Origin: Rhizobium sullae
GTDB lineage: Bacteria; Pseudomonadota; Alphaproteobacteria; Rhizobiales; Rhizobiaceae
Assembly: GCF_025200715.1 (NCBI RefSeq)
Contig: NZ_CP104143.1
Coordinates: 558,001-622,000, forward strand
Direction of reading: 5' to 3'
DNA length: 64,000 bases
The notes below the pieces were generated by a model that worked only from the letters and a program-made list of their open reading frames with translations, searched no databases and was not told where the DNA came from. Made by a program: the position numbers and the translations under genes. The first letter of the stretch is position 1. Each line of letters starts with the position of its first letter. Of the stretch, positions 46,899-56,195 are shown piece by piece.

Positions 46899-48704
46899 AT
46901 GTCTTTGGCTGCCGCCGTCGAACCGGGCGTATTGCGCCGTTATGCCAGCGATCAGATCGTGACGCTTGCGAAGCTCGTCATCGAAAATGCTTTCCAGCCG
47001 ATCGTCGAAGCGGGTACGGGCACGGTCTTCGGGTACGAGTCCCTGATGCGTGGGCAGGAGCGCATCGGCTTCGATTCCCCTGTTGAAATCCTTGATGAGG
47101 CGCATCGAGCAGGCCAATTGCTGCAGCTCGAACAGATGGTCGCCAGCCGTGCGCTCGCCAAGTTCGCGACACTCGGCAATTATTCGGGCTCGACGCTTTT
47201 CCTTAATCTCGACGTTCGCCTGATCCCGCACGGCGATCGCCTGATTGAAACGCTGCTCCACCACCTGAAGGCCGCCAACATCCCGCCGTCGTCGGTCTGC
47301 TTCGAATTCTCCGAGCGTTTCGACAATACCAGCGTGCCGGAATTCGAGGCCCTGGTCTCCAAGCTCCGCAAGACCGGCTTCAAGCTTGCGATCGACGACT
47401 TCGGCGTCGGTCACGGCGAAATGAAGCTGCTTTGCGACTATGCCGTCGATTACCTCAAGATCGACCGCCACTTCGTCGCCGACATCGACCGCAAGCCGCG
47501 CAAGCGCCACCTGTTGAAGAATATCGTCAACATCGCCCATGTGCTCGGCACCCGGGTGATCGCGGAGGGCATCGAATCCGAAGCGGAATTCCTCGCCTGC
47601 CGCGAATATGGCGTCGATCTCGTCCAGGGCTGGTTCATTGCCCGGCCGACGCCGCATACGTCCGAACTTGTGTCCTCGTTCCCGCATCTGCAGGATCTCG
47701 GCAAGAGCAAGCACAACACGCAATCGCTCGATGAAATCCTCATCCGCAAGCAGATCGAGGTGCTGCCGACCGTCTATGAGAACGACAGCATCGACACGGT
47801 CTTCGAACTCTTCCACCGCAATCCGCGCCAAGCCTACTTCCCGGTGCTGAACGCCAACGGCGAACCGCGCGGCATCATCCACGAGCATCATCTCAAGGAA
47901 TATATCTACCAGCCCTTCGGCCGCGATCTCCTGAAGAACAAGGTCTATGGGCGCACGATCTCGCACTTCGTCGAAATGGCGCCAATCGTCGGCCTCGATT
48001 CCGACGCCGAACGGCTGATGACGATCTTCGCCAATATGGAAGGGAGCAACTGCCTGATCCTCACGGACAACATGCGCTATGCCGGCGTCGTCTCCGCCGC
48101 CTCTCTCATCAAGGTCATCAACGAGAAGCAGCTGAAAACCGCGCAGGACCAGAACCCGCTGACCAGCCTGCCGGGCAACCGCGCCATCCGCGATTTCATG
48201 CGCCAGTGCGGGCGCGACGGCGACGAGGTGCGGCATTTCTGCTATTGCGACTTCGACAACTTCAAGCCCTTCAACGATGCCTACGGTTTCCATCTCGGCG
48301 ATCATGCGATCTCGCTCTTTGCCGCGCTGATGCGCCGTTACTTCTTCGCTGAGCGTCATTTCCTCGGCCATGTCGGCGGCGACGATTTCTTTGTCGGCGT
48401 CGTCGGCTGGACGAAGGAAGAGCTGACCGAAATCCTCAATCGGCTCATCAGCGATTTCCACGACGATGTGCTCGATCTCTACTCCGACGAAGACCGTGCT
48501 GCCGGCCGCATCCGTGGTCACGACCGCGCCGGCACGGAAGCGCTTTTCCCGTTGATGCGTTGCTCGATCGGCGTGCTTGAACTGCCGGAAGGTCTGGTGA
48601 TCGACGATATCAATCGGGTCAGCGCCGAAATCGCCCATATCAAGGCCGAAGCGAAGGATAGCGCCGACGGGCTGATCTTCCATCCGCTGGGCGAGGCGAA
48701 TTGA
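46899..48704 (+). CDS. Cytoplasmic EAL-CBS-GGDEF protein with altered motifs
   Basis: A 601-residue c-di-GMP protein. EAL domain first (about 25-255): its signature reads E47-S-L instead of E-A-L, with the DDFGVGHG loop at 166 and IAEGIES at 221. A pair of CBS-like repeats (about 285-410) follows, then GGDEF (about 415-600) with GGDDF at 493-497. CBS domains often bind adenylates. No membrane segment is seen, so it senses a cytoplasmic signal. ATG 46899 is the start; whether either domain is catalytic is open. Confidence 0.88.
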   Translation: MSLAAAVEPGVLRRYASDQIVTLAKLVIENAFQPIVEAGTGTVFGYESLMRGQERIGFDSPVEILDEAHRAGQLLQLEQMVASRALAKFATLGNYSGSTLFLNLDVRLIPHGDRLIETLLHHLKAANIPPSSVCFEFSERFDNTSVPEFEALVSKLRKTGFKLAIDDFGVGHGEMKLLCDYAVDYLKIDRHFVADIDRKPRKRHLLKNIVNIAHVLGTRVIAEGIESEAEFLACREYGVDLVQGWFIARPTPHTSELVSSFPHLQDLGKSKHNTQSLDEILIRKQIEVLPTVYENDSIDTVFELFHRNPRQAYFPVLNANGEPRGIIHEHHLKEYIYQPFGRDLLKNKVYGRTISHFVEMAPIVGLDSDAERLMTIFANMEGSNCLILTDNMRYAGVVSAASLIKVINEKQLKTAQDQNPLTSLPGNRAIRDFMRQCGRDGDEVRHFCYCDFDNFKPFNDAYGFHLGDHAISLFAALMRRYFFAERHFLGHVGGDDFFVGVVGWTKEELTEILNRLISDFHDDVLDLYSDEDRAAGRIRGHDRAGTEALFPLMRCSIGVLELPEGLVIDDINRVSAEIAHIKAEAKDSADGLIFHPLGEAN

Positions 48705-48781
48705 CGCCTCTGGCACTTCTCGCCTTCCCAAGCACCGGAGGCTGAATTATCTCCTGTGCTTTCGGAATGAGGAGACCGGTC

Positions 48782-49780
48782 ATGCCCCTGCCAGCGAACA
48801 TGCGTTTCGTCGATCTGCCGAGCTTCGGCGCGCCGGAAGCCATGAGGATTGCGACCGGACCTGTTCCGGTGCCCGGCGCGGGGCAGATCCTGGTCCGCGC
48901 GCAGGCGATCGGCATCAACCGTCCGGATGTGGCGCAGCGCCAGGGAACATACCCGCCACCGAAGGATGCAAGCCCCATTCTCGGACTGGAGCTTTCCGGC
49001 GAAGTGGCGGCCATCGGTCCGGGCGTCGCCGGATACGCGGTCGGCGACAAGGTCTGCGGCCTCGCCAATGGGGGCGCCTATGCCGAATATTGCCTGCTGC
49101 CCGCAGGCCAGGTTTTGCCCTTTCCGAAGGGCTATGATGCGGTGAAAGCCGCAGCCCTGCCGGAAACCTTCTTCACCGTCTGGGCGAACCTTTTCCAGAT
49201 GGCCGGGCTGACGGAGGGCGAAAGCGTCCTCATCCACGGGGGTTCCAGCGGCATCGGCACCACGGCGATCCAGCTCGCCCGTGCCTTCGGCGCCGAGGTC
49301 TATGCGACCGCAGGCGCGGCGGAGAAATGCGATGCCTGCGAAAAGCTCGGCGCGAAGCGGGCGATCAATTACAAGAGCGAGGATTTCGCCGACGTTATTA
49401 AGGCCGAAACCGGCGGCCATGGCGTCGATGTCGTGCTTGACATGATCGGTGCTGCCTATTTCGAAAAGAACCTTGCTTCGCTTGCCAGGGACGGCTGCCT
49501 GTCGATCATCGCCTTGCTCGGCGGGGCCGTGGCCGAAAGGGTCAACCTCGCGCCGGTCATGGTCAAGCACCTGACCGTCACAGGCTCGTTAATGCGTCCG
49601 CGTACGGCGGAGGAAAAACGCGCCATCCGCGACGATCTACTCTCGCAGGTCTGGCCGCTCCTCGAAACCGGCAAGGTCGCCCCCGTCATCCACAAGACCT
49701 TCGCCTTCGAGGATGTCGTTGAAGCGCACAGGCTGATGGAAACGAGCAGCCATATCGGCAAGATCATGTTGATTGTTTAA
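48782..49780 (+). CDS. Zinc-independent quinone oxidoreductase (QOR/MDR family)
   Basis: A 332-residue NADPH-dependent medium-chain oxidoreductase. The Rossmann block is [30 protein letters not shown]. Segments [16 protein letters not shown] and the C-terminal [16 protein letters not shown] match the PIG3/QOR group. It starts at 48782 after a good gaggaga site. It probably reduces quinones or reactive enals. Confidence 0.92.
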   Translation: MPLPANMRFVDLPSFGAPEAMRIATGPVPVPGAGQILVRAQAIGINRPDVAQRQGTYPPPKDASPILGLELSGEVAAIGPGVAGYAVGDKVCGLANGGAYAEYCLLPAGQVLPFPKGYDAVKAAALPETFFTVWANLFQMAGLTEGESVLIHGGSSGIGTTAIQLARAFGAEVYATAGAAEKCDACEKLGAKRAINYKSEDFADVIKAETGGHGVDVVLDMIGAAYFEKNLASLARDGCLSIIALLGGAVAERVNLAPVMVKHLTVTGSLMRPRTAEEKRAIRDDLLSQVWPLLETGKVAPVIHKTFAFEDVVEAHRLMETSSHIGKIMLIV

Positions 49781-49941
49781 CGTCAGCTTCGGACCAGCAT
49801 CGGTGCACAAGATAGAGCCGATCTTGGCCGAGTATGAGTCTCCGGGATCGCAGAACTGTCGTCTGACCGAAACCCGGCCCCGAGACTGCGCATCCTGATG
49901 TGGCGTTGATTGCGCGTTGTACGGTCCCTACGAGGAATACA

Positions 49942-50715
49942 ATGGCTCTATTCCACTCTTGCCCCATTTGCCGCAGCAGGATTCCGCATTTCGTGCCGCT
50001 TCCGCGTTATTATGTCGATAAGGCGACCGAACACGGCTTTCCCTATCGGATCGACGAATTCGAAACCATCAACCATCAGGCTTACAGCTGCCCCAATTGT
50101 CACTCGAGCGACCGTGACAGGCTCTACGCTCTGTTCCTGACGCCGGTGTTTCAGCGCCTCAATCAGGCGCAGCCGTTCCGGTTCCTGGATATCGCCCCCG
50201 GCCGCTCTTTAAGCTTTTGGTTGAAAACCCACCCGCATATCTTCTACCGCAGTTGCGACATGTATATGCCGGAGGCGGACGACAAGGCGGACATCCACAA
50301 TCTGCCTTATGCGGACGAGACCTTCGATTTCGTTCTCTGCTCGCACGTGCTCGAACACGTCGACGATCCGGTGCGCGCCACCGCCGAAATCCGGCGTGTT
50401 CTGAAGCAGGACAGCATCGCTATCCTGATGGCGCCGATCTGCCTGTCGATCGAGGACAATTATGAAAACCCCGAAGTGACGACGCCGGAAGGCCGCTGGC
50501 AGCATTTTGGCCAGGACGACCATGTGCGCATCTTCTCAAAACCGGGATTCATAGACGTGATCCGGCGGGCAGGCCTTGCGGTGCAGGAAGTTCCGGTCAC
50601 CGAATTCCTGACGCCCGAGGTTTGCGATACCTACGGCATCGGTCTCCGCTCCGTTCTTTATCTCGGCGTGAAGCAGCAGGCAGTCCAGCAAGAGCCGGAG
50701 CGCAACGTCGCCTGA
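49942..50715 (+). CDS. SAM-dependent methyltransferase with N-terminal zinc ribbon
   Basis: A 257-residue class I methyltransferase. An N-terminal zinc-ribbon-like knuckle (CPICRSR ... CPNCHSS) precedes the SAM domain (RFLDIAPGRSLSFWL, then VLCSHVLEHVDDP). The combination is typical of methyltransferase-type 11 proteins acting on polysaccharide or aromatic intermediates. The substrate is unknown. The start at 49942 follows cgagga. Confidence 0.82.
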   Translation: MALFHSCPICRSRIPHFVPLPRYYVDKATEHGFPYRIDEFETINHQAYSCPNCHSSDRDRLYALFLTPVFQRLNQAQPFRFLDIAPGRSLSFWLKTHPHIFYRSCDMYMPEADDKADIHNLPYADETFDFVLCSHVLEHVDDPVRATAEIRRVLKQDSIAILMAPICLSIEDNYENPEVTTPEGRWQHFGQDDHVRIFSKPGFIDVIRRAGLAVQEVPVTEFLTPEVCDTYGIGLRSVLYLGVKQQAVQQEPERNVA

Positions 50716-50765
50716 GATCGCGACGACCTCTCAGTTGTGGAAGAGGCGCCCCGAGGCGCCTCTCT

Positions 50766-52187
50766 TCAATTTCGGCCTTCTCTCAGTGTCAGTGCCGCCG
50801 CGATCGTCACGATGCCCGGCAGCGCCATGGCGGTGTAGAGCCACTGGGCTGCCGAGATGCTGCCGGCGATGCCGCCCGGTGTGACGAGTCCCGTGCCGTT
50901 CGCAATGACGCCCGCGACCGCCGCCCCGAAGGCGCCGCCCAGCGACTGCACGGTCGAAATCGCCGCGGATGCCTTATCCTGTTCGGCGCTGTTGACGAGG
51001 CGCAGCACTTTTGTGACAAGATGCGCCCATCCGAGGCCGACGCCGAAGCCCATCATCAGCATTGCGACAGCCGCCGGTCCGAGAATGGCAAGGCTTGCCA
51101 TCTGGTTGTTCTGTGCCAGGAAGATGGCGAGAGAGACGGTCGCCAGCGCTTCGACGATACAGCCGGCGACGATCGCATTGCTGGCACGCCGGCCGGTCAA
51201 GGAGCCGCTAAAGAAGGCGGCAATCGTCCAGCCGAGAGCGACAAGCGCCGTGAGATAGCCGGAGATCAGCGGCGTCACCCCATGCAAAACCTGCAGGAAA
51301 TAGGGAATATAGATGTCGCTGACGAGGATGAACAGCAGCACGAACATAGTGAGATAGACGCGCGCGACCGGCTTGGCGAGCGTGACCGAGCCTGTCGGCA
51401 GAAGCCGGTTGCCGCCCCGCCGTTCCATCACCAGCATCAGCGAAATCGAGATGACGGAGAGGCCGATCAGAGCAGCCTTCGTTCCCGTATGCTCGACGGT
51501 TCCCGCGATGCTGACGAGGAGCACGGCTGCAAGCAGCAGGCAGATCTGCAGGATTGGCGTCCTGCCGTGCACACGGTCATCTGTCGCCTTCGGCAGCAGC
51601 CATGGCGCAAGAGCGGCCATCAGCAGGCTGAGCGGCACGATGATGATGAAGGCGTATCGCCACGCGCTTCCTTGCGAAAACAGGCCGCCTGCGCTGGGGC
51701 CTAGCAGGGTCGCAACACCCCAGATCGCGGCATAAAGCGTCGAGGCTTTCGACCACAGCGGCTCCGGATAGGCGAAGCGGACGAAGGCGTAGGCAAGCGC
51801 TGCGAGGATGCCAGCACCGAAACCCTGAATGGCGCGCCCGGCGAGCACCGCTTCCATGACAGGTGCTGCAGCGCAGAGCAGGCTGCCTGTTGCGAAAATC
51901 AGGGCGCCACAGACATAGGCGCCACGCAAGCCCATGCCGCGCGGTCGCATGGCGACGAAGATCGAACCGAGAACGGCGGCGGCAACGAAGAGCGTCGTCA
52001 CCCAGGCAAGCAGCGCCAATCCGCCGATGTCGCGGACAATCGAGGGCGCAACGGTGGCCGTGATATAGCTCTCAACCGCATAGAGCGTCACGCCGCCGCC
52101 GAGCATCAGCGTGGCGGGCAGTAAGGACGGCGTGAAAAGCTGGAAGACGGATGATTGCGGCGCGGCGGCCTGATCGACACTGGCCAT
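50766..52187 (-). CDS. MFS transporter (DHA2-like, about 14 TM)
   Basis: A 473-residue major-facilitator protein with about 14 hydrophobic helices. Motifs include VRDIGGLALLAWVTTLFVAAAVLGSIF and the helix pair around AGRAIQGFGAGILAALAYAFVRFAYPEP (motif C region). The size fits drug-efflux exporters of the EmrB/DHA2 group. It is divergent from the SufR-like regulator, with a strong palindrome between them, so expression is probably controlled by it. Confidence 0.88.
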   Translation of the reverse strand: MASVDQAAAPQSSVFQLFTPSLLPATLMLGGGVTLYAVESYITATVAPSIVRDIGGLALLAWVTTLFVAAAVLGSIFVAMRPRGMGLRGAYVCGALIFATGSLLCAAAPVMEAVLAGRAIQGFGAGILAALAYAFVRFAYPEPLWSKASTLYAAIWGVATLLGPSAGGLFSQGSAWRYAFIIIVPLSLLMAALAPWLLPKATDDRVHGRTPILQICLLLAAVLLVSIAGTVEHTGTKAALIGLSVISISLMLVMERRGGNRLLPTGSVTLAKPVARVYLTMFVLLFILVSDIYIPYFLQVLHGVTPLISGYLTALVALGWTIAAFFSGSLTGRRASNAIVAGCIVEALATVSLAIFLAQNNQMASLAILGPAAVAMLMMGFGVGLGWAHLVTKVLRLVNSAEQDKASAAISTVQSLGGAFGAAVAGVIANGTGLVTPGGIAGSISAAQWLYTAMALPGIVTIAAALTLREGRN

Positions 52188-52222
52188 GACAATTACCTTG
52201 ATGTTTTCCCTAGCGGATCATT

Positions 52223-52248
52223 ATTTTCCAAGTTATAAGTTGGAAAAT
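52223..52248. promoter_or_regulatory. Perfect inverted repeat in the MFS/SufR-like divergent promoter
   Basis: ATTTTCCAA-GTTATAAG-TTGGAAAAT is a perfect 9-8-9 palindrome. A third half-site, CTTGGAAAAA, lies at about 52272-52283, just before the regulator start at 52293. The set looks like the operator of the adjacent winged-helix protein. Confidence 0.7.
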
Positions 52249-52292
52249 TACATGCCTGCCTCATTAAAGCAAGCGACGACTTGGAAAAATAA

Positions 52293-52913
52293 ATGCGTCA
52301 ATCGCCTGCCAACCGTATCCTGCTTCTGCTGAAGACCGATGGGCCGCAACGCGCCGCGTCGATCGGAGATGCGCTCGGTATTTCGTCGGAAGCGGCGCGC
52401 CAGCAGCTGACTAAGCTTGCCGGCGATGGTCTTGTCGCGCCGCTGGCCGAGCCGGGTGCGGGCAGGGGGCGGCCCGGCCAGCTCTGGCATCTGACCCCCG
52501 CCGGCAACCAGACCTTTCCGGATGGCCACGCGGAATTGACCGCGACCCTTCTGAGCACCGTGGTCAAGACGCTGGGCAGCAATGCGCTCGATACCATCAT
52601 CGCGGCCCGCGAAGCCGAAACCATGAAGCGATACCGGGAGGAGGTCTCGGCTTCCGATCTCGCTCTGCGCGTCAGTCAGCTTGCGGCGGTCCGCACCCGC
52701 GAAGGTTACATGGCCGACAGCTGGATGGAAGAGGACGGCTCCTTCATGCTGGTCGAAAATCACTGCCCTATCTGCGCCGCGGCGAGCGCCTGCGCCGGCT
52801 TCTGCCGTTCCGAGATCGAGACCTTCCGCAATGTGCTCGGTGCCAATGTCGAGCGGTCCGAGCATATTCTCCTCGGCGCTCGCCGCTGCGCCTACCGTAT
52901 CAGTCCGCTTTAA
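52293..52913 (+). CDS. Winged-helix regulator with cysteine cluster (SufR/COG2345-like)
   Basis: A 206-residue transcription factor. The winged helix is at about 8-70 (IGDALGISSEAARQQLTKLAGDGLVAPL). The C-terminal half carries C158, C161, C167, C171 (HCPICAAASACAGFC) and C199 (RRCAY), a cysteine cluster like the Fe-S ligands of SufR-type regulators. The divergent MFS exporter is its likely target. A sensing role for Fe-S, NO or metals is inference. Confidence 0.82.
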   Translation: MRQSPANRILLLLKTDGPQRAASIGDALGISSEAARQQLTKLAGDGLVAPLAEPGAGRGRPGQLWHLTPAGNQTFPDGHAELTATLLSTVVKTLGSNALDTIIAAREAETMKRYREEVSASDLALRVSQLAAVRTREGYMADSWMEEDGSFMLVENHCPICAAASACAGFCRSEIETFRNVLGANVERSEHILLGARRCAYRISPL

Positions 52914-54124
52914 GCCAGTTGGCGAACCTGTCGCTTGCTACTTTCAAGGAAGAGCAGCATGCCGATCGCGCATAGTCCGGTCACCGCTCCAAGCACCGCC
53001 GTTCCCGAGTAGTCTGTGATCGTCGTTCCCACCGCGAAGATGAGCGCGCTTACGCCGCTGCTGACGAAGGAGGTGACCGAAATAAGCGAGCTGCCGAGCC
53101 CGGGCCGGTCGGCGATCAGATCCTGCAGGTAGGTGATCGGAACGCTCAGCAGCGCAGACGCGCCGCAGGCATTGACCAGCACGAGGGCATAGATATGCCA
53201 GGTTGCGGAGGCAACGCCGAGGAGCGCCAGGTAGATACAATAGGTGAGCGTGCCGGCGGCAAGGATATGCACACTGCGAAAGCGGCGCTGCAGCATGCCC
53301 CACATCATCATGAATGGCATTTCCAGGAAGGCGACCAGACCCGCAACGAAACCGACATCGACAGCCGAACCGCCCGCCGCATGGGTGATGATCAGGGGAT
53401 AAAGGACTCCGCTCAGCCGATGCAGACCGAGCAACAGCGATATGCTGCCGATCCTGATGAGTACGTAAGGAGACAGTATCCGGCAGAGCGAAGAGAAGAA
53501 ACCGCTTTGGCTTGATGGCAGTCCCTCATGTTTCAGTGTCTTCTCGGCAAAGAAGAAATAGAGGCAGAAGCAGGTGAAGCTCGCCAGGCCTGCAATGCCA
53601 AAGGCAGGTGTCATCGATTGCGAATCAACGAGATAAAGGCCGATCAGCCCTGGTGCGAGAGCCCATGAACCCGAATAAAGCGCCCGCACAGCTGATACGA
53701 TTGATGCCGCCCCGCCGCGGTCCATGGCATTCGTCGCCACCCGGACGCTGGCAAATAGAATCGAATAGGTCGAATTGCTCATTGGAATGAGAAACAGCAC
53801 GCAGAGTATGAAGACGGCCGGGGTGTGAAACGCATAGATCATTCCGAAGCCGAGCATGCCAGCGACCGACAGGCACAGGACAAGCGGCCGCCGGTCACCG
53901 AGCCTGTCGGACCAGATGCCGAGCGTCAGGCTTGTTGTCACATTGATGATTGCAGAACCGAAGATCAGCAGGGAATAGTTGCCGTCGCTCATTCCCAGTT
54001 CGGAAATGCCGATAATCGACTGATAAGGCAGCGTTGAGGCATAGGTAAAGGCCAACGCAATCAGCGTCAGTACCGGAATGCGGATTCGATGATCGTGAAG
54101 AATGGACGAAAAGGCGGATGGCAT
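52910..54124 (-). CDS. MFS transporter (sugar-efflux SetA-like, 12 TM)
   Basis: A 404-residue membrane protein with about 12 helices. N-terminal SELGMSDGNYSLLIFGSAIINVTTS and WSDRLGDRRPLVLC (motif A) and a second-half FLEMPFMMMWGMLQRRFRSV match the sugar-efflux SetA/SetB type. It overlaps the end of the SufR-like gene by four bases on the opposite strand, so both genes end together. The substrate is unknown. Confidence 0.85.
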   Translation of the reverse strand: MPSAFSSILHDHRIRIPVLTLIALAFTYASTLPYQSIIGISELGMSDGNYSLLIFGSAIINVTTSLTLGIWSDRLGDRRPLVLCLSVAGMLGFGMIYAFHTPAVFILCVLFLIPMSNSTYSILFASVRVATNAMDRGGAASIVSAVRALYSGSWALAPGLIGLYLVDSQSMTPAFGIAGLASFTCFCLYFFFAEKTLKHEGLPSSQSGFFSSLCRILSPYVLIRIGSISLLLGLHRLSGVLYPLIITHAAGGSAVDVGFVAGLVAFLEMPFMMMWGMLQRRFRSVHILAAGTLTYCIYLALLGVASATWHIYALVLVNACGASALLSVPITYLQDLIADRPGLGSSLISVTSFVSSGVSALIFAVGTTITDYSGTAVLGAVTGLCAIGMLLFLESSKRQVRQLA

Positions 54125-54309
54125 GGCATGGCTCCCTGCGCCACACCTCTAAGGCCAACGTCCCTGCCCGAAAAACGATAGTTTACGATGAGAGCAGTCA
54201 ATTCATTTGATAGGTGTTCGCAGGGTCGATCGGCGTAATCCTTGCGGTTGGCAAAAGCCTCGGCAGCCAGTATCAAGGCTCACCCGCTCCATCATCCGGA
54301 TTCCTGCTC

Positions 54310-55317
54310 ATGTCCAATCCCGTCACTGTCGAAGTCACTCGCGGCTCGCTCGTCGAAAGCCGCCATCGCGGCACGGTGGTCGCCGTCGACGGCGATGGCA
54401 AGGTGGTGTTCGGGCTCGGCGATGTCGACGCCGGTTTTTTCCCGCGTTCCTCCTGCAAGGCCATGCAGGCGCTGCCGCTGGTCGAAAGCGGCGCTGCGGA
54501 TGCCTATGGTTTCGGCAACAAGGAGCTCGCGCTCGCTTGCTCTTCGCATAACGGCGAGGACGAGCATGTGGCCCTTGCCGCCGCCATGCTGGCGCGCACC
54601 GGCCGCGGCGTCGAAACGCTGGAATGCGGCGCCCACTGGTCGTCGAGTCAGAAGACGCTGATCCACCAAGCGCGCGCGATCACAGCACCGACGGCGCTGC
54701 ACAACAATTGCTCCGGCAAGCATGCCGGCTTCGTCTGTGCCTGCTGCCATCGCGATATCGATCCAAAGGGCTATGCCAGTTACGAGCACCCGCTGCAGCA
54801 GGAGATACGCGGGACGATGGAGAGCCTCACCGGCGCCGTGCTCGGCCGCGACAATTGTGGCACAGACGGCTGCTCGATCCCGACCTATGCCGTGCCGCTG
54901 CGCGGCCTTGCGCATGGCTTTGCCAAGATGGCGACCGGTGTCGGCCTCGAGCCATTGCGCGCCAAGGCCTCGCGCCGTCTTTTCGACGCCTGCATGGCAG
55001 AGCCCTTCTATGTCGCTGGCACGGGCCGCGCCTGCACGGAGCTGATGCAGATCGCGCCGGGCCGGATTTTCGCCAAAACCGGCGCCGAGGGCGTCTTCTG
55101 CGCAGCAATTCCCGACGAGGGCATCTCGATTGCCGTGAAGTGTGAGGACGGGACGACCCGCGCCGCCGAGGCCATGGTGGCGGCAGCGCTTGCCCGGTTC
55201 TTCGAAAAGCACAGCGAGGTTCACGCGAAGCTGATGGCGATGGCCGTCAAGCCGATGCACAATTGGAACGGCATCCATGTCGGCGACATTCGCGTCACGG
55301 CTGCGCTTCTCGCTTAG
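54310..55317 (+). CDS. ansA: L-asparaginase, Rhizobium etli type (class 3)
   Basis: A 335-residue hydrolase converting asparagine to aspartate and ammonia, unrelated to the E. coli type. Class 3 residues are visible: FPRSSCK (Ser47/48, Lys50), SSHNGED (Ser78/79), NNCSGKHAG (zinc-site Cys134, Lys137), DNCGTDGC and FAKTGAEG (Lys). They match the serine-lysine tandem and Cys/Lys zinc site known from the R. etli enzymes. The start at 54310 is preferred; the upstream in-frame stretch is unconserved. The symbol is by analogy. Confidence 0.9.
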   Translation: MSNPVTVEVTRGSLVESRHRGTVVAVDGDGKVVFGLGDVDAGFFPRSSCKAMQALPLVESGAADAYGFGNKELALACSSHNGEDEHVALAAAMLARTGRGVETLECGAHWSSSQKTLIHQARAITAPTALHNNCSGKHAGFVCACCHRDIDPKGYASYEHPLQQEIRGTMESLTGAVLGRDNCGTDGCSIPTYAVPLRGLAHGFAKMATGVGLEPLRAKASRRLFDACMAEPFYVAGTGRACTELMQIAPGRIFAKTGAEGVFCAAIPDEGISIAVKCEDGTTRAAEAMVAAALARFFEKHSEVHAKLMAMAVKPMHNWNGIHVGDIRVTAALLA

Positions 55318-55457
55318 GACGTGCCGTTACGATACAGGGTGCTGTTGATATCAGTAATTCCTAATATGCATTAAACCAAATCCCGCGAGAATGGATGCGC
55401 GCCTGCGCATTTGTCCTACCATGGTGCGGCGTTCGACCCGCGCCATGAGGGCAGAAT

Positions 55458-56195
55458 ATGTTTGCAGGCCGCTATCTCTGGTGGATGCTGATCGCCGTCG
55501 CGATCTTCCTGTTCTTTTCTATGTGCTTCGATTACGTGACCTGGGCGATCGTCGCGATCTCCGGCTGCGCCGAGATCGCCGGTTCCTGCGGCCCGATCGT
55601 GATCACCATGTCCGGCGCGATAAAACCTGCGGGCATCGGGCTTGCGGGCGCCATCATGGTCCTCTGCACATTCGCCCGTCTGCGCTACCTGTCGGTTAAC
55701 TGGCTCTGGGCAGCCGTCGTGCTCGTCTGGTTTTCGGCGTCGGCGGCCTTCCCGGGAATTCTCGCGGGCGGCTGGACCGGCCAGCTGCGGCCGGAAATGG
55801 TTCTTGAAAGCCTGCCGGTGGCCTTCCTCTTCGTTACGGTGTTCTGCAGCTATCTCGTCATCGCATTCGAAGAGGGGAAGACTGTTCCCTTTGGCCAATG
55901 GGCCTGGCTGCGGGCCGTCATCTGGATTGCCGCGGGCTACGGCGTACTTGCAGCAATCGCTGAAACGGCAGGCTTCGGCGCCCTCCCGGCGCGCATGCTC
56001 GGCATGCCGTGGATCGCTTCCGCGATTGCCGAGCTCCAGCCTCGTCTCGCGGCAATCCTCGATCTCGGCACCGGCAGCATGCTGCCGGCCTATGCCGTGC
56101 TCGCGGTCTTGGTGGCGGCGCTTTTGGCAAGCCTCCCGCCGCGGGAGGTCGCGCGGCTAGCGGCACCCTTCATGCTTCGAGGAACGCGGCATTGA
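55458..56195 (+). CDS. Multi-pass membrane protein of unknown function
   Basis: A 245-residue protein with about six to seven helices, no recognised motif, and cysteines in the first loop (SGCAEIAGSCGP). The start at 55458 is the ATG after gcagaat. It converges on the deoR-type gene and overlaps its 3' end by 26 bases. Function is unknown. Confidence 0.75.
   Translation: MFAGRYLWWMLIAVAIFLFFSMCFDYVTWAIVAISGCAEIAGSCGPIVITMSGAIKPAGIGLAGAIMVLCTFARLRYLSVNWLWAAVVLVWFSASAAFPGILAGGWTGQLRPEMVLESLPVAFLFVTVFCSYLVIAFEEGKTVPFGQWAWLRAVIWIAAGYGVLAAIAETAGFGALPARMLGMPWIASAIAELQPRLAAILDLGTGSMLPAYAVLAVLVAALLASLPPREVARLAAPFMLRGTRH

Noticed and set aside
46854..48731. 625-codon minus-strand ORF over the EAL-CBS-GGDEF gene
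   Set aside because: The plus strand carries clear EAL, CBS and GGDEF motifs; the minus frame has none.
50622..51704. 360-codon plus-strand ORF over the MFS gene and methyltransferase end
   Set aside because: Arg/Glu/Gln-rich shadow; the minus-strand MFS helices are convincing.
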